From the NCBI GenBank assembly GCA_002368175.1, contig AP018172.1:7753001-7817000 (forward strand): a stretch of 64,000 nt of DNA, given 5' to 3'. The stretch comes from Calothrix sp. NIES-2098 (GTDB taxonomy: Bacteria; Cyanobacteriota; Cyanobacteriia; Cyanobacteriales; Nostocaceae). The notes beneath the pieces are model-generated. The model saw nothing but the letters and a program-made list of their open reading frames with translations, did not search any database and was not told the DNA's origin. Each line of letters starts with the position of its first letter. Within the stretch, counting starts at the first letter, position 1. Position numbers and translations under genes: made by a program. This document shows positions 16,785 to 25,535 of this stretch, one piece after another.

Positions 16785-18300
16785 AAATTATCCAATGAGG
16801 ATTGATTTGTTTTGGTAATTCAATTTTGAAGGTGGAGCCTTCACCCAGATTACTAGTGACGCTAATTGTACCTTGCATCATCTGTACTAAGGATTTGGTA
16901 ATTGCTAATCCCAAACCCATACCTTCATATTTCCGACTGTTACTTTGATCGACTTGGCGGAATTGCTCAAAAATACACTCTAGGTAATCTGGTGCAATAC
17001 CTATACCTGTATCTTCAACTGCGATCGCAATTTTCTCGCTATTAATTTCCCAGACTTTGACTTTGACGCTACCTGCGGCTGTAAATTTAATGGCGTTTAA
17101 CAACAGTTTGACTAAAACTTGTCTGAGGCGATCGCTATCATTTACAATCCAGGGAGAAGCAAGATTGATATCTACTTGCAAATCTAATAATTTTTCTTCG
17201 GCTAGAGAACGGTGTTCGGCTACGGTTGTTAAAACCAAATTCTCTAAATTAAAATCATCTGTTTGTAACGATAAATTACCAGCTTCCACACTAGCAAAGT
17301 CCAGCATATCCTCAATAATAGATAATAGGTGATTGCCATTATTGAGAATACGTTGCACCATCTCAATTTGTTGTTCAGACAAGCTGGAAGTACGCTGACG
17401 CAATAATACTTGTGATAAACCCAAAATCACGTTGAGAGGAGTGCGCAGTTCGTGGGAAGTCGTAGCTAAAAATTGCGATTTTACCTCTGCTGCTTCTAAT
17501 AGTTGCAAGTTTTGTAGCTGAATTTGCTGGCGGATTTTTTCGAGTTCGTGATTTTGCTCTAAGAGAATTTCATTTTGTCTCGCTAAACGTTCTTCGCGCT
17601 CCTCTAAGACTTGCAGCATGATGGTATTATTAATGGCGATCGCTGCTACTTCACCCAAAGCATCCAAAAGATGCTGTGAAGCAGTATTAAAAGCATGGGG
17701 ATTTTCCCAGTTACCAATCGCCAATACTCCTAATCTTCCTGCTTGTGCAGATTTAATAGCTACAGCATACATTGAAGCAGGTGTAAAAGCTGAAAACGCT
17801 GGGACACAGGGACACAAAGAACATGAGGGAAAGTCATCAACACCACACTCTAACTCTTCTCTAGTTCCTTGAAATAGCTGTGCTACTCCAGTAGCAAACA
17901 CCTGAGTCAGTAAACCTGGCTTGATATTAAAATTCTCGTCTGAGGAAATTGATTCACTTCGCCAATCCCACAGAGGATCGCCAGATGCTAAATTGCTATT
18001 AAGTTTGAGAAAAGGTAATTTCTCTGCACCTATTCCTGCTGTCGTGGTTAATTCCAGCTTTTTAGTTTGGGCATTATATAACCCTATCAGACAGAACTGA
18101 GCGCTATCAATTGTATTACAAACTTCCCTAACTATCGCTTCTAATAAATCGGGTAAATGGGTGAGCCGTTGGTTTGTAAGGTTAGTCAGTAGCTGGAGTA
18201 TTCCCAGTTGTTGCGGTAGTTGAGGGGAGATTGATTCTTTCCCCATATCAATGTGTGTTCCAGTTAAAATCATGATTACCTGACGGCGATTTGCTCCCAT
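16783..18300 (-). CDS. GAF-domain sensor histidine kinase
   Basis: A 505-residue soluble hybrid-type kinase. A GAF-like sensor spans about residues 45-225, a coiled coil 228-270 (EEREERLARQNEILLEQNHE), HisKA 272-340 with the phospho-acceptor H283 in TSHELRTPLN, and an ATPase domain 380-497 with VLVKLLLNAIKF (N box), VEDTGIGIAP (G1) and GMGLGLAITKSL (G2). No response regulator is adjacent. Unusual: within the GAF domain, C152, C160, C163 and C165 form a cysteine cluster encoded by a repeat resembling intergenic STRR DNA (17799-17832). The ligand is unknown. Alternative starts at M10 and M19 would not affect the domains. Confidence 0.88.
   Translation of the reverse strand: MGANRRQVIMILTGTHIDMGKESISPQLPQQLGILQLLTNLTNQRLTHLPDLLEAIVREVCNTIDSAQFCLIGLYNAQTKKLELTTTAGIGAEKLPFLKLNSNLASGDPLWDWRSESISSDENFNIKPGLLTQVFATGVAQLFQGTREELECGVDDFPSCSLCPCVPAFSAFTPASMYAVAIKSAQAGRLGVLAIGNWENPHAFNTASQHLLDALGEVAAIAINNTIMLQVLEEREERLARQNEILLEQNHELEKIRQQIQLQNLQLLEAAEVKSQFLATTSHELRTPLNVILGLSQVLLRQRTSSLSEQQIEMVQRILNNGNHLLSIIEDMLDFASVEAGNLSLQTDDFNLENLVLTTVAEHRSLAEEKLLDLQVDINLASPWIVNDSDRLRQVLVKLLLNAIKFTAAGSVKVKVWEINSEKIAIAVEDTGIGIAPDYLECIFEQFRQVDQSNSRKYEGMGLGLAITKSLVQMMQGTISVTSNLGEGSTFKIELPKQINPHWII
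17799..17832. repeat. STRR-like repeat inside a kinase reading frame
   Basis: GGGACACAGGGACACAAAG followed by AACATGAGGGAAAG reads like Nostocales heptamer/octamer repeat DNA. On the minus strand it encodes FPSCSLCPCV in the GAF domain of the kinase. Confidence 0.5.
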
Positions 18301-19665
18301 ATCCGTCGGTGTTGCTTTCTATCAGCGATTTTATTTGCCAAACTGCTTTCAAAAGTTTCTGCCTTTACTTTTGGCACAGTTTGAAAAATATCTACTCCGC
18401 AGACACACAACGGCTGATACTTAGAAATTTTTGCTTAATATCTTCTGGCTGCTAATAATTAAATTTGTACGCCAGATTTTTTGAGGTTTTAATTGCTTAC
18501 TATCTTGTTTAACTCATCGGAGGTTTACCAATAGAATTGTGAAAGTTTCTTCTATGCCGATTATTTTATCAGCTTCTTTCAATGCGTACACTATTTTTTT
18601 CTCAGTAAATTTACTGGATTTTTACTAGAAATTTATCGATTCCTTATCCAAAAACAGTTTAATTTATGTAAATTATTTATCTGTTGAAACATTTAAATTC
18701 CTTATAAATAATAATTGTGCTTTCATTAACAAATTTATATACAAACACTGATACAATAGAGATTCATTCAAATTAGATAAAATTATCATTTTCCATACAA
18801 TCTCTCTAATTTCTCTTATTTAAGAGATCAGAACTATCTCCAAAGCTATATTGCCAAAGTATTAATAAATTTGTTTTGCAAAATTGATGCATAATAAAGA
18901 TTACTTAATATTTAACTATAAATAAATCGAGATTCTCTGAACGCAACAAAATTGAAGCTTTAAACTTTTTTGAGATTGTAATTTATAATTATAAATTATT
19001 AAAAAACTATTCTTTAGCCTCAAATGATATACCAAGCTTCATTTTATTAATATTATGAACAATAAAAATTCCCTAAAATATAGCAATTTAAAGTGAATTT
19101 TTAATCACGAATAATTATCAACTCCAATTCTCCAGTTTAAATTAGCCAAAATAAAGAATAAAGCTATAAATTTGCCTTGTTCATCATTAACTTGGAATAT
19201 TTATTGTGCATGAAAAAATTACCTTACTATGGTGGAAGGGATAATAATATCTACCATCGCATTTCTACTTGTAAGTAAAACTAACTTGATTTAAGTGCCG
19301 ATGTATTTAATTTATCTGTCTCAAGTGAGACTTAGCTTTTTTTTAACATGAAGTGTTGGGTGGGGGTCAAGACCTATTGGGGGTATCACACCCTATCGTC
19401 TTTAACATCGGTATAACCCGCCTGACATCAAGGATTTATCGCGAAAGCGATCGCAAAATAGAGAAATCAAGGTATAAAATTATATATTTTCTTTATTATT
19501 CACTTGCTTCCCTTTCAGGTTTGGCTGAACGAATCTCGTCACGATAGCCTGTAAAATCAGCTATAGGAGCGTGACTAAAACTACCACAGCAAACTGTGAT
19601 ATCTATGAATCACATAGGCGATCGCTATTTTAGGCGTGTTGAATTTATTTCAAGCAGACAAGCCT
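18301..19665. other. 1.36-kb AT-rich region without a recognisable gene
   Basis: Very AT-rich from 18500 to 19330. The only open frame of note is 64 codons from a GTG at 19353 (+), with no ribosome site and no recognisable domain. A small stem (CACAG/CTGTG) lies near 19586-19600 and a HIP1 site at 19447. No tRNA-like cloverleaf or repeat array was seen. It may carry the kinase promoter, a small RNA, or a decayed gene. Confidence 0.4.
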
Positions 19666-21552
19666 CTAGGATGCGCGCTGTTGACGATTTCGCATCCGTT
19701 CGGGGCTACCAGTGGGAATCGCAGCGATTAAATTTTGCGTATACTCTTCTTTAGGCTCGCGATAAATACTTTCGGCTGTGCCTTGTTCGACAATTTGACC
19801 GCGATTCATCACTAAAATGCGATCGCTCATAAATTTTACGACACTTAAATCGTGAGAAATGAAGATGTAAGTTAATTTAAAATCGTCCTGCAATTCTTTC
19901 AACAAATTCAATACTTGCGCTTGCACAGAGACATCCAGTGCAGAAACCGATTCATCGCAGATAATAAATTTGGGATTTAACGCCAAAGAACGGGCGATAC
20001 AAATCCGTTGGCGTTGACCGCCAGAAAATTGATGTGGATAACGGTTGATCGCATCTGCACTCAATCCCACCCGTTCTAAAAGTTCAACTACCCGTTCTCG
20101 CCGTTGTTGCTTTGTCTTACCCACAGAGTGAATTACCAAAGGTTCCACAATTGCGTCCCCAACCTTCATCCGCGGATCGAGGGAACTAAAAGGATTTTGG
20201 AAGACTATTTGCATTTCGCGCCGGAGTTTCTGCAACGGTTCGCCTTTGAGGGTGGTAATATCTTGTCCCTCAAATACAATCTGACCACTCATCGGTTCAA
20301 TTAACCGCAGCAAAGTTCTACCGAGGGTAGTTTTACCGCAACCCGATTCTCCCACTAATCCCACTGTTTCCCCTGGTTTGACTTCAAAGGAAACGCCATT
20401 CACTGCCATAGTGTAGCGTTTTGTCCCGCCAAACAAGCCCTTAACAGGGAAACCAACCTTAAGATTGCGGATTTGTAGGAGAGGTTGCTTTTCGTTGAGG
20501 TCAGCTAATCTTTTAACTGTCTCTTCCCTACTAACTTCAGGAGGTGGTGAAGGTTCTTTCGCCTGAATGAGCAATTCTCCGCTTGGGGTTTCCTCCGCAC
20601 TCATGTAGTCAGAAACTGTCAGCAGTTTTTGGGGATGGCGGTTAAGTGTGGGACGGCAAGCGACTAAACCTTTAGTATATGGATGTTGAGGATTGCTAAA
20701 AATTTCTGCGGCTGTATTATATTCGACAATTTTGCCGCGATACATCACCGCCACTCGGTCAGCTACTTCCGAAATTAATCCTAAGTCGTGGGTGATGAAA
20801 ATCATTGCCATGTCGCGGCGCTGCTGCAATTCTCGCATCAATTCGAGAATTGTTGCTTGTACTGTCACATCTAAGGCTGTAGTTGGTTCGTCAGCAATCA
20901 ATAACAATGGATTGCAGGAAATCGCCATTGCAATCATCACCCGCTGTAACTGACCCCCAGAAAGTTGATGCGGGTAGCGTTCTAGCATCGATTCTTTGTG
21001 CTGCTTCACTAACTGGGCTAACTTTTGCTCGTCAGGTTTAGGTGAATTTGGGTTAGTTTGACTCCAAGTATCGAGATATTGCTGTCCTATCTGGTCATCG
21101 CTGGGGAGGAGTTTGACTTCTTGCAAACCTGCGATCGCAATTTTTCGCGCTTCATTGACTGACACCTTCTGATGGCGCATAATCGCTTCAGTTAGCTGAA
21201 ACCCAATGTTATAAACCGGATTCAGCGAACTCATTGGTTCTTGAAAAATCATCGCGATGTCGCCGCCTCGATATAGCTGCATTTGCTCCGGCGGTAACTC
21301 GGCTAAATTAATTGGCGTACCATTTTCCTGATGGCGAAACCAGATTTCCCCGCCACTCACTCTACCGGGACTTTGCAACAAACCCATTACGGCTAGGGAT
21401 GTGACTGATTTACCGCTTCCCGACTCTCCTACAATTCCTAAAGTCTCTCCCCGATGCAGTTGAAAAGAGATTCCATCAACAGCTTTGACGATATTGCCAT
21501 CACTGGAAAATTCAACTTGAAGATTGCGAACCTCTAGGATAGTTTCTCTCAT
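19666..21552 (-). CDS. fused two-domain oligopeptide/dipeptide ABC transporter ATPase
   Basis: A 628-residue protein with two complete ABC modules joined by a linker of about 50 residues. Module 1: GESGSGKS (Walker A, about residue 41), FQEPMSSLNPV (Q-loop), LSGGQLQRVMIAMA signature, LLIADEPTTALD (Walker B). Module 2 after about residue 355: GESGCGKTTLGR, FQNPFSSLDPR, FSGGQRQRICIARS, FIICDESVSALD. Each is followed by the HPYTKGL/EEYTQNL-type segment of DppD/DppF and OppD/OppF. So both ATPase halves of a peptide (or glutathione/nickel-type) importer are in one chain, as in GsiA. No permease or binding-protein genes are adjacent, as is common in cyanobacteria. Walker B of module 2 has Glu-Ser (CDES), an accepted variant. 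Confidence 0.93.
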   Translation of the reverse strand: MRETILEVRNLQVEFSSDGNIVKAVDGISFQLHRGETLGIVGESGSGKSVTSLAVMGLLQSPGRVSGGEIWFRHQENGTPINLAELPPEQMQLYRGGDIAMIFQEPMSSLNPVYNIGFQLTEAIMRHQKVSVNEARKIAIAGLQEVKLLPSDDQIGQQYLDTWSQTNPNSPKPDEQKLAQLVKQHKESMLERYPHQLSGGQLQRVMIAMAISCNPLLLIADEPTTALDVTVQATILELMRELQQRRDMAMIFITHDLGLISEVADRVAVMYRGKIVEYNTAAEIFSNPQHPYTKGLVACRPTLNRHPQKLLTVSDYMSAEETPSGELLIQAKEPSPPPEVSREETVKRLADLNEKQPLLQIRNLKVGFPVKGLFGGTKRYTMAVNGVSFEVKPGETVGLVGESGCGKTTLGRTLLRLIEPMSGQIVFEGQDITTLKGEPLQKLRREMQIVFQNPFSSLDPRMKVGDAIVEPLVIHSVGKTKQQRRERVVELLERVGLSADAINRYPHQFSGGQRQRICIARSLALNPKFIICDESVSALDVSVQAQVLNLLKELQDDFKLTYIFISHDLSVVKFMSDRILVMNRGQIVEQGTAESIYREPKEEYTQNLIAAIPTGSPERMRNRQQRAS

Positions 21553-21789
21553 GGGAGTGGGAATGAATTTTTACTAAATAGTTATTTGGAGTTTAACAGC
21601 GATTTTAATTGCTGAGTCGTAATTAATCTAAACAGAATAAATAAAAATATAACGGATGTAGGGGATGCTTTGGCTTTGTGCCTCAAAAAAACTCATCCCT
21701 TACTTCCGTTATCAATTATCCATAACTTTTCAGAACTGTTATAAGTTCGTAGTCGTGGCTACGAACTCACCAACATTAATGAGACACCA

Positions 21790-22362
21790 CTAGAAAGGAA
21801 TATCATCGATATTCGGTTCTTCTTCTTTAACTGCTGGATAGGTGGTGCGCTCAAAATTTGTCGGTTGGGGCGCAGGTTCAGGATTGCTAACTCTAGGAAC
21901 AACACCAGCAGTACTAGTAGCTGGGGTTGGTGCAGGACGCGCTGACTCATAACTAGCGTTCTGTTGGGGGCTGGAGGCGACAGGGGAAGCCGCTGGACGC
22001 GAGGATGTTTCGCTTGATGAATTTCTCGCCACCGATGGCGCTGCACTAAAATCAAAATTGCTGCCTACGTTTTGGATCTGCTGTACTGTTAATTCAGCAC
22101 GTTTTTCTTTAAAACCTTCGGGACGATCGATAGTATTCATTCCTAATCGTCCTACCAAAATGACGCGATCGCCTTGATGGTAATTTTCCTGAATTTCTGT
22201 GGCTAAATTCCCCCAACCTATAACTTTCAAGGTAGCTGGTGCATCTTCTGCTTTTTGGGAATTAGGAAATTGCACCAACATTTCCGTCACTGCCAATTTA
22301 TCTGTTGTATAACGTAGTTGCGGTTCTTGTACAATTTCCGCCATCAAAACGCAGCTATTCAT
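21790..22362 (-). CDS. ssb: single-stranded DNA-binding protein
   Basis: A 190-residue SSB. OB fold at about residues 1-105 (MNSCVLMAEIVQEPQLRYT, LKVIGWGNLATEI, GDRVILVGRL), then a low-complexity Ser/Pro/Ala linker and an acidic C-terminal tip NIDDIPF, the docking signal for replication and repair partners. The OB fold is less canonical than E. coli SSB, consistent with the cyanobacterial Ssb-like branch; genomes often carry a second, shorter SSB. AGGAGG precedes the ATG closely. A GTA-N8-TAC site at 22414-22427 lies upstream. Confidence 0.88.
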   Translation of the reverse strand: MNSCVLMAEIVQEPQLRYTTDKLAVTEMLVQFPNSQKAEDAPATLKVIGWGNLATEIQENYHQGDRVILVGRLGMNTIDRPEGFKEKRAELTVQQIQNVGSNFDFSAAPSVARNSSSETSSRPAASPVASSPQQNASYESARPAPTPATSTAGVVPRVSNPEPAPQPTNFERTTYPAVKEEEPNIDDIPF

Positions 22363-22413
22363 TAAAAATCCTCCTGATAATCAAATTGCTGAGTGGGAAG
22401 TGGGTTTTGATAT

Positions 22414-22427
22414 GTAGCGCTAATTAC
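22414..22427. promoter_or_regulatory. possible NtcA-type site upstream of ssb
   Basis: GTA-GCGCTAAT-TAC matches the NtcA consensus GTA-N8-TAC exactly, 52 bases upstream of the ssb ATG. No convincing -10 box at the usual 22-base spacing was seen, and the motif is short enough to occur by chance. Confidence 0.25.
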
Positions 22428-22500
22428 TATCTATATCTATTTTTAACTTTTGCATTTTTAATATGCATTCTGGGTTTTGAGTCAGTTTTAACATAAAAGC

Positions 22501-22532
22501 CAAGCGATGGATGCTTTCGCACCCTTCGCTTG
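22501..22532. repeat. hairpin in the ssb / monooxygenase intergenic region
   Basis: CAAGCGA...TCGCTTG arms (7 bp) with additional internal pairing GG/CC. It lies about 140 bases upstream of ssb and about 120 downstream of the monooxygenase stop, both on the minus strand, so a terminator or processing role for the upstream transcript is plausible. Confidence 0.35.
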
Positions 22533-22619
22533 ACTGAAGCAAGCATTGAATTCTACAACTGAGTAGTATAATTGTACCACTATAGTTGAGATTTGAGACA
22601 AGAATTATTTTTGGGATTT

Positions 22620-22655
22620 AGGACAGGGAGGACAAATGACAAATGCCCAAAAAGC
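22620..22655. repeat. STRR-type repeat next to the monooxygenase stop codon
   Basis: AGGACAGGGAGGACAAATG followed by ACAAATGCCC: irregular heptamer-type units abutting the end of the FAD monooxygenase gene. Confidence 0.5.
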
Positions 22656-23912
22656 TTAAGTTTCGACGTGAACCGGGAAAATCCCCAAGCCAATGAACCG
22701 CGCTGGGAGGTCGCGCAAGATAGGTAAGCGCAGAAAAGCAGGTGGTTGGAAAGTTTGGTCTGATGTGAGAATGCGAGTAAATATCTGTTTTTGGATAAAG
22801 GTTTGAAATCCTTGAATAATCCTTGTGGGTAATTCTCTTTGATGCTGGACTTTGGCTAAGTCTTTAAGTTCTAAATTGTGGTTCTTAAGTGGTTTGCTAA
22901 TGACATTAGCTGTAACGACAGCATCTTGAATTGCGTAGTTAATACCAACACCACCCACTGGCGACATGACATGAGCAGCGTCACCGATGAGTAGCAATCC
23001 TTGGCGATACCAACGTTTGACGCGGCTAGATTCGACTGAAAGAAAGGCGACTTGTGACCAATCATGTAAATAAGAAATGCGGTCAGCCAACTCTGGCACA
23101 ACTTCAACCACAGATTTTTTTAATTCTTCTAAACCAGCAGCGCGCAGTTGTTGATAGCCGTCTTTGGGGATGACATAAGCAATTTGCCATTCTTCACCCC
23201 GATCGAGCATAACGAGAATGTGCCCTTGAGCAATGCGTCCCATTCCACCTTCTGCATCTTCTGATTTGCGAGGTAGACGGAACCAAAGCACATCCATTGG
23301 TGGGGAGGTTTCAATCGATTCAAACTCACCTAGTTGTCTGAGCTTGGAGTGGCGACCATCTGCACCTACAGTAAGTATTGCTCGTACTTCATGCCAACCA
23401 CCACCTCCCCGATAGCGTACACCCTGAACTACCCCATTTTCTACAATTAATTCTTGGGCATTCGCTCCCATCACCAACTGAAAACTCGGATATTTTTGCG
23501 CTTCTTGGGTAATAAATTCCAAGAATTTCACTTGGGGAAGCAATGTAATGTATGGATAATTGGTTTTTAGGTGACTAAAATCTGCCAAAGTGACGCTATC
23601 TTCGGCAGTTTGGATTTGTAATTGGCGAATTTTCGTATGGTGTAGTTGCAGCAAGCGATCGCTTAAGCCCAATTCCTCCATAATCTCCATGACTGAGGGG
23701 TGAATGGTATCGCCACGAAAATCGCGATCGAAGTCTTTGTGTGCTTCTAATAGCATCACAGGTATACCTTGACGCGCTAGCAACAATGCCAGCACAGCCC
23801 CAGCCGGGCCGCCTCCAACAATGCAGCAATCGGTAGTTTTTACATCTACAATGTCATGGGCAGGATTAACTGTTGGCTCATGAGCAGGATTTTCGGATAT
23901 GGATTTAGTCAT
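22656..23912 (-). CDS. FAD-dependent aromatic-ring-hydroxylase-type monooxygenase
   Basis: A 418-residue flavoprotein of the p-hydroxybenzoate hydroxylase/UbiH class. It has the dinucleotide-binding CCIVGGGPAGAVLALLLARQG near residue 28, a conserved DG motif (LTVGADGRHSKLRQL), and the second FAD motif LLIGDAAHVMSPVGGVGINYA near residue 310. It should use NAD(P)H and O2. Candidates include quinone biosynthesis or a secondary-metabolite step. I chose the ATG at 23912 because GAAGG lies 7 bases upstream; the frame is open to 23942. Soluble, with no membrane segment. Followed by repeat DNA and ssb; no obvious operon partner. Confidence 0.85.
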   Translation of the reverse strand: MTKSISENPAHEPTVNPAHDIVDVKTTDCCIVGGGPAGAVLALLLARQGIPVMLLEAHKDFDRDFRGDTIHPSVMEIMEELGLSDRLLQLHHTKIRQLQIQTAEDSVTLADFSHLKTNYPYITLLPQVKFLEFITQEAQKYPSFQLVMGANAQELIVENGVVQGVRYRGGGGWHEVRAILTVGADGRHSKLRQLGEFESIETSPPMDVLWFRLPRKSEDAEGGMGRIAQGHILVMLDRGEEWQIAYVIPKDGYQQLRAAGLEELKKSVVEVVPELADRISYLHDWSQVAFLSVESSRVKRWYRQGLLLIGDAAHVMSPVGGVGINYAIQDAVVTANVISKPLKNHNLELKDLAKVQHQRELPTRIIQGFQTFIQKQIFTRILTSDQTFQPPAFLRLPILRDLPARFIGLGIFPVHVET

Positions 23913-24021
23913 AACATGACCTTCGCAAAGTCCTAAAATCAAGGTTAGTTGCCTTTTTATGCTGCAAGCTGTTTTTTTAACTTTTTGTATTCAGGTATAA
24001 GGTGTAAGATTGGCGCTAAAC

Positions 24022-24094
24022 TGTCATCTGTCATTTGTCTTTTGTTTCCAGTTCATGACTAATGACTCATGACTAATAACTCATAACCAATGAG
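24022..24094. repeat. STRR-type repeats upstream of the sugar-ABC ATPase
   Basis: Two blocks: TCATCTGTCATTTGTCTTTTG, and a longer run of CATGACTAATGACT-type 7-mers with minor variants ending at 24094, 15 bases before the GTG start of the next gene. Confidence 0.65.
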
Positions 24095-24108
24095 CATCAT
24101 TAATACTC

Positions 24109-25437
24109 GTGTCCCAAGTAGTCTTAGAAAATATTTATAAAAGTTTTCCCCCTCGCAAAGGGGAAAGTATTCCCTCGCCCACTCCATCGTCCTTATCCTC
24201 TGGTAAGAACAATGATGCACAGCGAGAGCGTGCAGATAATATCAATGTCCTGCGGCGGATTAACCTAACGATCGCCGATGGGGAATTTATGGTACTAGTG
24301 GGGCCTTCTGGTTGCGGTAAAAGTACCCTACTGCGGTTAATTGCTGGCTTGGAAGTGATGACAGGCGGGAATATTTGGATAGGCGATCGCTTAATTAACG
24401 ATCTCCCACCCAAAGAACGAGACATCGCAATGGTGTTTCAAAATTACGCTCTCTATCCCCATATGTCAGTGTATGACAATATCGCTTTTGGACTGCGACG
24501 CCGTTTTGATGATCGGGAGCAAGGGAGCAAGGAAGCAGAGGGAGAAATCTCCGCATCTCAACATTTTCCGCGGTTGGCTGAGAATCTCCTGGTTGGGATG
24601 ACGCGATCGCTACCTAAAGGACTCCGCTATATTTCCGCAAAGGAACGGGAAGTAGATTTGCGGGTGCGGAATGTTGCGCAATTGTTGCAAATTGAAGCTC
24701 TGCTCAATCGTTTACCCAAACAGCTATCTGGGGGACAAAGGCAGAGAGTAGCATTAGGAAGAGCGATCGCGCGCAATCCTCAAGTATTTTTAATGGATGA
24801 GCCGCTTTCTAATTTAGATGCGAAATTACGTGCAGAAACCCGCGCGCAAATTGTCAAATTACAGCGCCAGTTGGGGACTACGACAATTTACGTTACCCAC
24901 GACCAAACCGAAGCCATGACAATGGGCGATCGTATTGCGATTATGAATCTTGGGCAAATTCAGCAAGTTGCTTCTCCCCTAGAACTATACAATCGTCCTA
25001 ACAATCGCTTCGTTGCGGAATTTATTGGTTCGCCACCGATGAATTTCATTCCTGTAGAGTTTCATGCGCCCCTATTAATAACCCATTCCCAGTTTCGTCT
25101 TACCCTCCCAGAAATTTGGGGAACTGCTCTCCAAAAATATGATGGGCAAACTTTAATTTTAGGCGTTCGCCCAGAACACTTAATTGTCAGTGTACCTGCT
25201 ACAAAAAATCTACCCGTGCAAGTAGATTTAGTAGAAAACTTAGGTAACGATAGTTTTATTAGCGCAAGGCTTGGGGAATCGGGATTTTCTACTAACACCA
25301 GTGATTATTTACAAGTGCGAGTCCCACCAGAAAGATCGGTTAGTGTTGGCGATCAATTGTGGTTATCTCTAATTCCAGATAAAATCCACTTTTTTGATCC
25401 TGTGACTGATTTAGCAATATTTCCTAATGCTGACTAG
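24109..25437 (+). CDS. MalK/UgpC-type sugar ABC transporter ATPase with two insertions
   Basis: A 442-residue CUT1-family ATPase: VGPSGCGKSTLLRLIAG (Walker A), FQNYALYPHMSVYDNI (Q-loop), LSGGQRQRVALGRAIA (signature), FLMDEPLSNLDAKLR (Walker B), YVTHDQTEAMTMGDR, and a C-terminal TOBE-type regulatory domain (LILGVRPEHL onward). Starts at a GTG (24109). Two stretches are foreign to the family: about residues 15-45 between the first strands, and about 132-182 between Q-loop and signature, encoded at 24505-24650. The second begins with repeat-like DNA. All catalytic motifs are intact, so the protein may still work. Substrate is probably a sugar or glycerol-phosphate; partner permeases are not in the window. 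Confidence 0.9.
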   Translation: MSQVVLENIYKSFPPRKGESIPSPTPSSLSSGKNNDAQRERADNINVLRRINLTIADGEFMVLVGPSGCGKSTLLRLIAGLEVMTGGNIWIGDRLINDLPPKERDIAMVFQNYALYPHMSVYDNIAFGLRRRFDDREQGSKEAEGEISASQHFPRLAENLLVGMTRSLPKGLRYISAKEREVDLRVRNVAQLLQIEALLNRLPKQLSGGQRQRVALGRAIARNPQVFLMDEPLSNLDAKLRAETRAQIVKLQRQLGTTTIYVTHDQTEAMTMGDRIAIMNLGQIQQVASPLELYNRPNNRFVAEFIGSPPMNFIPVEFHAPLLITHSQFRLTLPEIWGTALQKYDGQTLILGVRPEHLIVSVPATKNLPVQVDLVENLGNDSFISARLGESGFSTNTSDYLQVRVPPERSVSVGDQLWLSLIPDKIHFFDPVTDLAIFPNAD

Positions 25438-25535
25438 ACATATTGCATAAGTCGTTAACATTAGCTCTTATCAGTGCCTAAACATTTATTGCATGAGTAA
25501 ATTTCCGGAATTCAGTATTTATTGCTGAATTCTTT

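Noticed and set aside
19353..19547. 64-codon frame from a GTG in the gene desert
   Set aside because: No ribosome site, no recognisable fold, and contains a GCGAAAGCGATCGC repeat word; probably chance.
24060..24094. Possible CRISPR-like tandem repeats
   Set aside because: Units are only 7 bases and contiguous, with no spacers or cas genes; these are STRR heptamers.
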